In this document: one piece after another, positions 22,084 through 32,366 of the stretch
How positions within the stretch are numbered: the stretch's first letter is position 1
Layout of the letters: each line of letters begins with the position of its first letter
Assembly (NCBI RefSeq): GCF_019320115.1
Contig: NC_089598.1
Span: 32,321,983-32,385,982, forward strand
Length of the DNA stretch: 64,000 nt
DNA from: Miscanthus floridulus
Lineage: Eukaryota > Streptophyta > Magnoliopsida > Poales > Poaceae
Direction of reading: 5' to 3'
The notes under the pieces: generated by a model
Told to the model about the DNA's origin: nothing
Databases searched by the model: none
Seen by the model: only the letters and a program-made list of their open reading frames with translations
Position numbers and translations under genes: made by a program

Positions 22084-23061
22084 CTTACTGTGTTTTTGAC
22101 GAATGAACTCAATTTTTTAGCTATTTCGTGTGCACCTTGTCGTGGAACCTCTGCATATGTTGGCAGAGACGTTAAAACATCAAGTGAGAAACAGCTCGGG
22201 AGCGGACAAGAGCCCTTCGGGTCTCCAGCCATGTGGCCATGACAGTGTCGGCGACTATGGGGGTATAGCTTTGCTTTGTTATCTGCTGCTTTCATTGTCC
22301 GCAGCTGGCGTGCATATACTGCAACTCGTCTCGTTCGCTGACATTGCCGTAGTGTTGCGACGTGACTTGTTCCGTAGCCGAGCCACCTGGGGAAATCAAC
22401 GACCCTATTCCCCAACGCGTGCGTGCCGCCGTGCACTATTTCTCTTCTCCCCCGTGTTTCTACTGTTCATCTTCTTCTCCGGGCGTCCCCTCCCCTGCCC
22501 ACCTCGACCACCGCCCAGGCCACCAGCGACCTTGCCAGTGACCTTCTGCCCACCAACCACCCCTGCTGGACGAACCCGTCCTCCCCTAACTTCACCGGCG
22601 CTCACCCCTGCCCGCCCATCCGGTTATCCTACCCTGCGTGGCTCGACAGCGCCGCTTCCGCCTCGCTCACCGTCGGTCAACCCGCCACCACCGCCGTGTC
22701 ACGGCCGCCGGCACCAGCTAGCCAAAATCTATGGCCAGAGACATTCTTGAAGCATCCCGCCGCGAACCCTAACCCTAAGCACCACCTCCGTCGCCGCCGC
22801 CTCATCCACCGCCACTGCTGCCCCCGCCCCCGCCCCTTTCTTCTCCAGGCGCCGCGTGCGTCGTTAACCTTGCGGGCGCACACGCACCGAATAAGGATTT
22901 GGGAAATGAAGGGGCAATAGCTTCGAGCTAAACTGTCGCGCCCGCGCTCGCGCCAGCGAGGAAGCAACAAGCAAGGCCATCTTGATTTTTTCTTATTCGG
23001 CGCCAGCGAGGAAGCAACAAGCTAGTACTCCGGTTTTCTTAACATGTCACACTGATTTTTT
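22084..23061. other. GC-rich region with no recognised gene
   Basis: From 22400 to 22920 long overlapping plus-strand frames run through C-rich sequence (proline-rich translations) without a recognisable domain. A 21-bp direct repeat CGCCAGCGAGGAAGCAACAA + G occurs near 22951 and again near 23000. It could be an exon remnant or transposon interior. Confidence 0.35.
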
Positions 23062-23467
23062 CCGAGATCAAACATTACTATTTTTAGTTATCTATTTCAA
23101 AAAAACCTTATAGTTTTACAACATATAAATTACTCCCTCCATCCCAAATCGTAAGTTACAATTTTTTTAAGAGTCAAAGCATGTTAAGTTTGACCAAATT
23201 TATATAATAAAATAATAACATTTATGATATCAACTAAATATTATTAGATTCTCCATTAATTATATTTTTATACTATACTTATTTGATGTCATAAATCTTT
23301 GTAATTCTATAATTTTTGTCAAACTTGAAATGCTTTGACCTTCTGAGAAAGTTGGAATAACTTATAATTTGGAATATAGGGAGTATATATTAATGGTCCT
23401 AAATCAAATATTGCTATCTTTAACTATCCATTTAAAAAAAATACAATTTTACAACATATAAATTATA
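23062..23467. repeat. Pair of ~65-bp direct repeats flanking a Stowaway MITE
   Basis: Bases 23062-23131 (TTTTACAACATATAAATTA at the end) recur, diverged, at about 23400-23467. The second copy has the same TTTTACAACATATAAATTA ending. The Stowaway element lies exactly between them, at the end of the first copy. Confidence 0.6.
23133..23383. mobile_element. Stowaway-type MITE (Tc1/Mariner), TA target duplication
   Basis: The element starts CTCCCTCCATCCCAAATCGT and ends with TTTGGAATATAGGGAG, the classic grass Stowaway termini. TA dinucleotides flank it at 23131-23132 and 23384-23385. It is 251 bp long and non-coding. Confidence 0.9.
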
Positions 23468-24510
23468 TAATACAAAAATATTTCTCATAGTAAATCTTGA
23501 AACTTATGTCATGAGCCTATACAGAATTTTTGAAATCGATGGTCAAAGATACAAATGTTCTTATAAATGAAGGGAGTAAGAGCAACTGCAAGATCGTTTT
23601 TATATCCTTCCTAATTGGTAGGAATAGAAATTTTGATGAAAAAAATACGCTTCAACATGTTCTTTAATTAGGTCTCCAAATATAGCCTTTCTCTATTCCA
23701 TATTTCCTGCTAGCCAAAGATGAAGAGTGAGGCTAGCTCTCTAGAGTATGCACAAGATATAGAGAAAATTGTTTGATGCAGTGTTATCGTAAACGCTAAA
23801 CAGTTGGTCACTTGTCGCTTAGCCATTATTCAACAAAAATGGTCACTTAAACCGGCAAGACGGTCGTTTAAACGGATAAACAGTTGTTTAAATGGACACG
23901 ATGCACCTTCATGTAGCATTAAACAGTGTGAAAATGGGCTAAACGATTGTTTAGAATAATAATGGTTAAGGGTGAAAGAATATAAAAAATGATTTTTACT
24001 CAAATGGCTCTCAAAATAGTGCTTTTGAGAGTGAGTTTAAGAGACTCTTGAGATGCTCTAAGAGGTTTAGCAGGAAAAATATTTTTTCTCTCTAAACTAT
24101 AGTCACACTGTAATTTTCTTCATCAAATGTCTAAACCAGATATCTTACTCCTTGAACTTTCAAAACTGTTCAAATTTACATCCCTACTCTGGTTTTGAAG
24201 GTGCTTTTGTCATCTTTTTAGTAAAAAAATGTGCTAAATATTTGATAAGTTCTTAAACTACATAAAATATCTCTAAGATTATAAAAGTTTTAATAAAATT
24301 TAGTCATAAATTGAGATATATAAATCCAAATAAAATATGAATTGCTAGGCGCACACGCATATCAAGATTCAAACTTTGAAAACTTTGACCAATAATTAGG
24401 CTAATAATTTTTAACTATCATAGTACAAACTTTATACGATTAGATTTGTAAGGAATTATACTATCCAATGATTATAAGTTTATAATCATAAATAATATAA
24501 TTTGTAAAGC
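23468..24510. other. AT-rich intergenic DNA
   Basis: No gene is recognisable. A region rich in AAACGGT/TTAAACGG motifs (23780-23950) and a MITE-like AGAGTGAGTTTAAGAGACTC (24020-24060) suggest decayed small elements. Confidence 0.4.
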
Positions 24511-24515
24511 AAATG

Positions 24516-25626
24516 TGTCGGGTACCATAAAAAGAGGCCCCCTAAGCAAGAACCGAAAAAATCGCTTAGACCTTTTAAATATCGAAGCCAAGAGATAACC
24601 ACCGACAAACCCCCACCTTATCCGAGGCCCGGCTGGACCACCCAACCCACCTCGAACAATATCCGGGCTCACCCAAAGCGGGCTCGGCCTAGAACGAAAC
24701 CGCAAGGCTTCGGACGAGGTACCGATTCTCTGACTTGCCCGAGGCCCTACGCCACAAGGCCTGGGACGAGGTACCGATTCTCCGACTCGCCCGAGGCCCC
24801 ACGCCACAAGGCCTTGGACGAGGTATCGGTTCTCCGACTTGCCCGAGGCCCCGCGCCACGAGGCCTCGGACGAGCACCTAGTTACCGACTCGCTCGAGGC
24901 CGGCTCGGCATCAACCCTGTCACCGCCGCCTTGACCGACTTCTCTGACGGGACGTCACATCCAACTAATGCGTCCAACCACTCCCGCGACGTTAGCCGAA
25001 CGACGGCACGATACAACGGAGTGGTCGACGAGACGGGAGTCACATCAACACCATGCCGTCCGGGACAGGACGGGGCAGGGGTTATCGGCCGCTGTGCTCG
25101 GCACTGTGCCCACGGCTGACACCCGTGCTGCACTGTGCTGCCTAACCCCTGCTCCAAGGACAGCGCGGTGTGGAAAGTCAAGTCCAGGTCCCTATAGCTT
25201 CGGAATCAACGTACAAGACCAACTGCACCCTCCGAGCCTCGGCTATCAGCTTCTGAGCTCCTGTAGCCTCAGGACTCGTGCTCGTCGAGCCCCCCACAAT
25301 GGTTCAGCCTCTGCACCGACTGGGCCTCGGCTCTCTATGTTGTCAGCACTCTAGGACCGGCACGTCGTCCACAGTATGCGCCATGCCCTACGTCAGGCTG
25401 TAGGAGCTCCCACGTCATGCATAGGGCCAAGCTCCTGTAGCCTCGGAATCAGCGCACCCGCGCCGTCGCATCTACCTAGCCTCGGCTCTCCGCGCTGGTC
25501 AAACATACAGTGACCAGCACGCCTACAAAAGAAGAAGGTGCGCGTGCCACCACAGGAGCTCCCACGTCGCACAGGATCAGGCGTGACCGGCGCGTCGCTT
25601 TAGTGAACCGAGGAAAAGGCCGCTCA
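24516..25626 (+). repeat. 5' LTR, truncated before promoter and primer-binding site
   Basis: It aligns with the 3' LTR up to a GTGAACCGAGGA block near 25602-25626 and then passes into interior sequence. The remaining ~460 bp of LTR, including the TATA box, and the primer-binding site are missing. It has three copies of a ~52-bp unit beginning GACGAGGTACCGATTCT (24713, 24764, 24817), where the 3' LTR has one. Confidence 0.8.
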
Positions 25627-27963
25627 GCGGTGTTGGCCGCCTCGGCATCCGCCACCTCCTTCCCCCGGGAAGTATCGTCAGAGGAAATTGAATGAACCTC
25701 CACCTCCCGAGCGCTCTCCTGCGACGGCGGCGGGTCTTGGATCGGGGGTGGTACCGAAGCTTGCCCCTCCTCCGTCTCCGCATCCTAGGCCGCCGGCTTC
25801 GCCGCGCCCAAGCCAGCCTTCGCCACCTCGGCCTCGGTGGTCCCAGGAGCTCCAGCCTCCACCACCTCGGCCTCGGTAGTCCTAGGAGCCTCGGCATCCG
25901 CCACCTCGGCTTCGGAAGCCCTAGAAGCCTTGACCTCCACCACCTCGACCTCGGAGGTCCTAGGGGCCTCGGCCTCGCCCTCGGTGGCCTCAGTGATTGA
26001 TGGTGCCTCAGCTTCACCTAACTTGAGGGCCCTAGCCTCACGGGGCGTAGGCGCCTCCTCCCCCGCCTGCTTCGTGGCCGCCTCAGTAGCCTCTCCCTGG
26101 GTGACCTGCTCCTTCCGGTTGGCCCTGGCCGACGCCGCGCCACGCTGCATGGCGGCCTGCGCATCCACCACCCATCGGGCGGTGGACTGGTGCTCACCTT
26201 GAGCGCCTTAAGTGGCGCCAGGGTAGGTGCTTCCACCTGACACTTCCAGCTGAAGACAAAACACTCACGAGGTCAGCATACGACTAAAGAACGAGTGGGA
26301 GATGCTACAAACTCCACTGACAAAACACTTACCTCGAATAGGGAAGCAATAGCTTCCGCACCACATCCCTCGTCCTCGGCAATGGCGGTGGCGGCGGCAG
26401 TGGCACGGCCCCCGTGTCCACCGATACCGGCCGGCCCTCGCCGGCCTCCAACGCCCCCTCGGCCCTCTACGGAGGCGGTTGGGTCACCCCCACCGTCGCC
26501 CGCTCCACCTCCGCCGTCGAGCCCATCGGGCTAACGACATGCTTCCCCGACGCCCGTGTCTCAGGTGTGTCGGCCTTGGCCCCGGGGCGGGCGATCGCTA
26601 GCCCCAAGGCGCCCTCTGCTCCTCCTCTTGGAGACGCCAAGCTGCTCGCTGACGCCCCAGACATCGTCTCCCTGATGTTAGGGAGGTGGTCCAGGGGACC
26701 CCGCCCCACCTCGCTCTCGTTGTCATCGCTCGAAAAATCCATCGACGACGATGATGGAGACGGCTCCTCTGGGAGACCGTCGCGCCCCTATTGCCAGCGA
26801 CGTTTCTCTAGCTCATCGCGCTCGAGGCTCTTCCTCTTGCACCTTGCCTCCTCGGCGTCCTTCCGCTCCTTGTACGCCTCGGCGTGCGCCCTATTCTCTG
26901 CCCGCCGCTCTGCGTCCTCGGGAACGGGCAGCGGGGAGGCTCGCACATCCCTCATCCCCTACAGGAACGGTAAACACAAATAAGGGAACAGATTGAAAAT
27001 GTAAGGAGCAAGGAGGGCTTGGGGCTGCAGCGACGCGTGACTCACTAGAGAGATGTACCCCTGCAATGGGCACATCAGGAACGGGGTCAGATCACTGCTC
27101 CTCTGCCGCTCCTCCATCATCTCTCTCACTCGACACAGAAGCTCCTCGTCAGAAAGGGCGACAGCGGACAACCGAATGCCATCGATCGGCTCACTCGGTG
27201 TCATCTCAAATAGGCGTTGCCACCGAGCCATCAGCGGCAGCACCCTCCGGTGGTGGAAGGCCGCCACGACCATGACCACCGTAAGGCCATGACTACGTAG
27301 CCTCTCCAGCGCCCTCAGGAGTGGCTACAGCTTGGACTGATCAGCCAACGGAACGCTGTACCTCCACCTCTCTGGCTGGCTCTCCACAACTCGCCCGGTA
27401 TAGGGGGGAAGCCCGCCGTCATCATTGCGGAGGTAGAACCAGTTGTTGTACCAGCGGTGGTTGGACGACGCAAGCTGGGCTAGGATGTAGAAGGGCTATC
27501 GGTCTTGGCGCACTTGGAGAGTGCAGCCGCCGGCCCTCAACGCCTTCCACATGCCTGTTGTGCCCGCCGACTTGGTGGTGAGCCCTGCCTAAAAGAAGTG
27601 GAGCCATAGCTCCTAGTGGGGGGCAATGCCCAGGTACCCCTCACAGACGGTGATGAAGATGGCCGCCTGCACGATGGAGTTGGGGTTGAAGTTGTGGAGC
27701 TCCACGCCATAGTAATGCGGGAGCGCCCGCATGAACTGGTCCACCAGCAAGCCGAGGCCGTGCTCGTGGAAGGCCACGAAGCTCACGATGTAGCCATCGC
27801 GTGGCCTCGGCTTCGGCTCACCCCCCAGAGTAATCCACTCTGGTCTATTGGGGTCGGTGACCAGGCGAAGGAGACCGTCATCAACGAGCGACTGCAGCGT
27901 CGCCGTGGAAACATCAGACGGACCCCAAGGATCCGCCTGGAGGACAACAGCGCCACCGGCCAT
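25626..27963 (-). pseudogene. Antisense gene of the retrotransposon, putative gypsy-type transposon domain (Transposase_28-like)
   Basis: The frame starts MAGGAVVLQADPWGPSDVST at 27963 and continues through DGYIVSFVAFHEHGLGLLVD and ALPHYYGVELHNFNPNSIVQ, typical of the plant domain annotated as putative gypsy-type transposon. A second block after a GTGAGT donor (near 27042) carries a Lys/Arg/Glu-rich coiled coil (near 26800-26950). A Ser/Pro-rich part follows, and then tandem copies of a TTEAEV(V/A)EA(G/E)AP motif (25790-26010). TAG codons interrupt it, for example after GYLGIAPH where Trp is expected. Such antisense additional frames are known from Tat-lineage elements (Grande, Retand). Their function is unknown. 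Confidence 0.7.
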
Positions 27964-28149
27964 GGGTGCGATGGAGAATGTGGCTACGGTGGTAAGGCGT
28001 GCTCTCGCTATCTCTCTCTCTCTCTCCTTTCCTCCCCCTTCTCCCTTCTTCTCCTCGACGCTCTCTTCCTCTATTCTTAGCAACCGCTCGAGGGCAGAAA
28101 GGGCGAACGCAGGCAGAAAAGGTAAGGAGGGGCAGGGCATGGCTCATCA

Positions 28150-29204
28150 CGTATTTATGAGGGAGGAAAGAGGGCAAAATGGGTAGGCGACAAAACCGGG
28201 AAAGTTTCCCTCAGATCTAGTGTAGTTAATCCGGATCCGACCAAACTGCCCACGCGTCCACCTTTTCCTTATTAACCACGCGCACACAGTAACGTCCCAT
28301 CCACATACGTCGCGTCGCATTCGACCGCAGCGATGGCAGGCACCATTGCGTCTCCCCAAGGAACTGCCTCAAAAGGCGCACCCGTCGTCATCAGCCGATG
28401 GGAAGGGAATATCCCCCACCCGATTCCTTTCAGAGTAAGGAACTGGGCACCGAGCCTGTTACGATCCAAGGGTTTGAAGGCTGGGCCTCCGAGGGTCTCG
28501 ACAGCCACCCCAGGACAAACAGAGTTAGGGATGACTATGGGCGAGCTCGTACATGGCCAAGGCGCAAGCAAGCAATTGCTTGGGATGCCCTAAGTTGTGT
28601 CCGAGACCGGCAGGGAGGTCTCTGAATGGAATCCCACCGCAGGGAGACATCGAGCCCCCAGGGCCAATCGAATGGCCCTAGGACCCACTAGAGAAGCCCT
28701 CTGGTACTTTTGGAGTGCGTCTCTGGACCGCTAGCTGACCCCTATCGAATGGGGCACGGGCCTCCACTCGGACTTACCCGGTAACAGCTCACCGGAGGTG
28801 TCACTGCTCGCCTACCGAGGGTAGCCTAGCATACTCCACCCCTCCTTCCAAACGAAAAGGATGCGCGAGGGCCGCACAAAAAAGACAGGGAAACTCCTAA
28901 TCGCCCTCGTGCTCCGAGCAGAGGCTCGGGGGCTCTTCCTGCAACCAAGCCGAGGCCCAGCGACCTGAACTCGCACTCGGGGGCTCGGCAAACGCGATAA
29001 AACCCCTCACTCAACATGAAAAAAGCCCCTGGAGGAATAAATCCACTCCTCCAGGGCCTCAGGGGCTACACCCGGCGGGTGCGCTCGCGCGCACCCGCCA
29101 AAGCCTCAAGTACAAAACACCATCCCGCTAGGAGCTGCCGCGAGCCAAGTCTCATCAAAACCTCAGGGAGAGCGCTCGCACTCTCCTCGAGGCTCGGGGG
29201 CTAC
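28150..29204 (+). other. Non-coding leader of the antisense gene and polypurine-tract region
   Basis: A (CT)n tract (28012-28030) lies just upstream of the antisense start. From 28150 to 29204 no coding sequence is recognised. At 29026-29065 GCCCCTGGAGG...CCTCCAGGGC forms a strong stem-loop, and a GC-rich GGCGGGTGCGCTCGCGCGCA stem follows. The polypurine tract is at about 29190-29200. Confidence 0.5.
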
Positions 29205-30670
29205 TGTCAGGTACCATAAAAAGGGGTCCCCTAAGCAAGAACAGAAAAAATCGCTTAGACCTTGTAAATATCGAAGCCAAGAGACAACCACCGGCAAATC
29301 CCCACCTTATCCGAGGCCCGGTTGGACCACCCGGCCCACCTCGAACAATATCCAGGCTCACCCGAAGCGGGCTCAGCCTAGAACGAAACCGCAAGGCCTC
29401 GGACGAGGTACCGATTCTCCGACTCGCCCAAGGCCCCGCGCCACGAGGCCTCGGATGAGCACCCAGTTACCGACTCGCTCGAGGCCGGCTTGGCATCAAC
29501 CCCGTCACCGCCGCCTTGAGCGACTTCTCTGACGGGACGTCACATCCAACTAATGCATCCAACCACTCCCGCGACGTCAGCCGAACGACGGCATGATATA
29601 GCGGAGTGGCCGACGAGACGGGAGTCACATCGACACCATGCCGTCCGGGACAGGACGGGGCAAGGGTTACCAGCCGCTGTGCTCGGTACTGTGCCCACGG
29701 CTGATACTCGTGCTGCACTGTGCTGCCTAACCCCTGCTCCAAGGACAGCGTGGTGTGGAAAGTCAAGTCCGGGTCCCTGTAGCCTCGGAATCGACGTACA
29801 AGACCAACTGCACCCTCCGAGCCTCGGGTATCTGCTTCTGGGCTCCTGTAGCCTCGGGACTCGCGCCCGTCGAGCCCCCCACAATGGTTCAACCTCTGCA
29901 CTGACTGGGCCTCGGCTCTCTACGTTGTCAGTACTCTGGGACCGGCACGTCGTCCGCAGTACGCGCCATGCCCTGCGTCAGGCTGCAGGAGCTCCCACAT
30001 CGTGCACAGGGCCAAGCTCCTATAGCCTCGGAATCAGCGCACCCGCGCCGTCGCATCTACCCAGCCTCGGCTCTCTGCGTCGGTCAAACATACAGTGACC
30101 AGCACGCATGCAACAGAAGAAGGCGCACATGCCACCACAGGAGCTCCCACGTCGCACAGGATCAGGCGTGACCGGCGCGTTGCTCCAGTGAACCGAGGAC
30201 AAGACCGCTCCACCGACCATGCCGCCACAGTGACGAGCTGTAGGGCTCAGACATACCGCCTCTGCTCACAAAACGCCATGTAGCAAATACATGTACCGCC
30301 CCTATGCCTCCATTCGACTATAAAAGGGAGTGACCGAGGCCACTTCTAAGGGGAGAGACACACGTGCAAGCAACGCACAACGCTTTGTAACACACACGCT
30401 CCCTCACTGCAAGAGATCAACATCTCAAGCAATCCACTCCACTCTACGCAGAGACCTGGGACTAGCTCCCTCTCTCGCTCAGCTTGTAAGCCCCTACTAC
30501 AAGCACCTTGGTGCAAGGAATACAAGATCGCTCTCTCAGACTGGACGTAGGGCACCTATTGCCTGAACCAGTATAAACCTTATGTCTCTTTGCATCACCA
30601 TCCGGGATTAGGGGCACGCAGTATACTTTTACTAGTCAGTTGAGAATCCGTCGGACCCAAAACACCGACA
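29205..30670 (+). repeat. 3' LTR, 1466 bp
   Basis: Complete LTR from TGTCAGG to ACCGACA. It has a TATA box TATAAAAG at 30319-30326, followed by the expected R/U5-like sequence. It is the only full LTR copy of this element. Confidence 0.85.
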
Positions 30671-30675
30671 AAATG

Positions 30676-31659
30676 AATGGTCAAAGTGTAATCGAGGAGA
30701 CCATGTCATTCAAACTCGTGCCAAATAAAATGGAGCGGATGGAGTATTTATTATTTTTTTAATTGAAAATGAGAAAAATAGTCATCAAAACAAGCTCAAA
30801 CTAGGATATAGAGGTAACTTAAATAGTTTAAAAAATTCTGGAGGTAATTCGAAAAATAAAATAAAATCCAGGAGGTAAAGATGTCTTTTCCTGCCTTGCT
30901 GGATCGCTCGTAAGCGAAACAGTGACAGAGGGCAGCTGCGGCCTTCGGCCTGCGGCAGTGTTGCTTGCTGGAGTTTTCGCAGCTGCCAGCTCACGCTCGC
31001 TGTCCGTTTGGCTCGGGTCTCAGCGTTTTGGGCCTGTCGTCTGCTACGTGTGCTCTTTTCACGGCATGGGCTGGCCTCACCCAACTAGGCCCAATCTTGT
31101 TTCATTTCTCCCGCTTCTACTTTTTCTTGTCACATTCAGATAACAAAGCAATTAGTTCAAATGGGCAAGGTGCATGCATTCATAAAGTCTGGTGGGTATG
31201 CATGCGCGTGTGAGCATCTGTACTGTGTTTTTGTTTTTGAAAAAAAATAAAAGGTTTAGTTTTACTAGGATATTCCTAGTTAAAACATATACTATTTTTT
31301 TAAACGGAAAAGTACTTCCAAGTTCCATTAAGACGATATACACTCAGAAGAAAAAACACGAGTGAGATTACGTTAGAGTCAGAGGGAAATCCGGCCACAA
31401 ACTAATAATAGTATAAGAATAGCTCAGTTCTGTGAGCTATGCATGCACGTTGGCTTCGCGCCTTAGCATAACTCTCCTGCTTGAATAAAGCCAGCCCACA
31501 TGAGAAATTTATAAAAAGCTTTGATGGGCACCGTGTCAATAACTAGAGCTGTTTCTTGGGATAAAACATGGATTATATTAAAACTTGGTGCAGTACACAT
31601 GACATCTCCAAATTACATATGAAAAAAAACCGAATAAAAAACAAACAATGTTCTATCAA
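30676..31659. other. Intergenic DNA, no gene recognised
   Basis: Mostly AT-rich sequence with no long frame. A purine-poor block at 30900-31100 is GC-richer but has no domain. Confidence 0.4.
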
Positions 31660-32366
31660 GTTTATTCTCCGAATTTTTTACTATTTGACCATTTTTTCGA
31701 AAGTTTCTCTCAAATAGACCCCTGGCGGAAACAATTCCAGAAATAGACCCTTGGCTCAGCGCCAAAGTGACTGGCGCCGAGCTCGGCGCCACGGTCACTG
31801 GCGCCGAGGTCCTGGGCACGGGAAATTGGCCTGCCAGGGGCTCGGCGCCAGTCTGAATGGCGCCGAGCCACCTGCATTTAACCCATTCTGCACTTCTTCC
31901 CTGAGCGTTCTTCCTCTTATTTCTCATCGGGTTTTTTTCTCGCCACTTCACCCTACCTCACGAATCGACATATTGGACCTTGAAAACCTTGATTTGATCC
32001 GTAGATCTTCAAGAGCAAGGTATACTCGTTCACCTCCTTGTTTTTCTCGCATCGATTCGGTACATATTAGTCGGATTTTTGAACCTAAGAATCGTCATCA
32101 CTTAGGGTTTCATTGTATTCCTCAATATATGTATTATACAACCGTAGGTTCATTTCAAGGCGTGGAAAAAGCTAGCAAACCAAGCCGCATGTAGTTATGT
32201 TATGGGTTTATTGTTGTGGATGAAATGAGAAACCCTAGGTTTAGGGTATAATTTTAAAAGCTTTTGGTTCTTAGAACGAAATTGATTGTATTGTAGTTAT
32301 GGTTCTCATTGATATTTTGTTGTGATGTTTTTATTTATGTTTGTTAAATTACATCCTATTTGTTAG

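Larger units (their letters stand above)
24516..30670 (+). mobile_element. Gypsy-like LTR retrotransposon with antisense gene, 5-bp target duplication
   Basis: Two related terminal repeats start TGTCGGGTACCATAAAAAG (24516) and TGTCAGGTACCATAAAAAG (29205); the second ends ACACCGACA at 30670. AAATG flanks the element at 24511-24515 and 30671-30675. A purine-rich GGCTCGGGGGCTAC precedes the 3' LTR, so the element runs on the plus strand. There is no gag, protease, reverse transcriptase or integrase; the interior is filled by a gene on the opposite strand. The element is non-autonomous and its 5' LTR is truncated. Confidence 0.88.

Noticed and set aside
22130..22920. A host gene downstream of annexin
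   Set aside because: Long frames are present but encode only Pro-rich low-complexity sequence with no recognised exon partner; recorded as unassigned DNA.
25577..26200. Arg-rich and Ala/Ser-rich frames opposite or shifted to the retrotransposon antisense gene
   Set aside because: They are shadows of the tandem TTEAEVVEA-type coding repeat in other frames.
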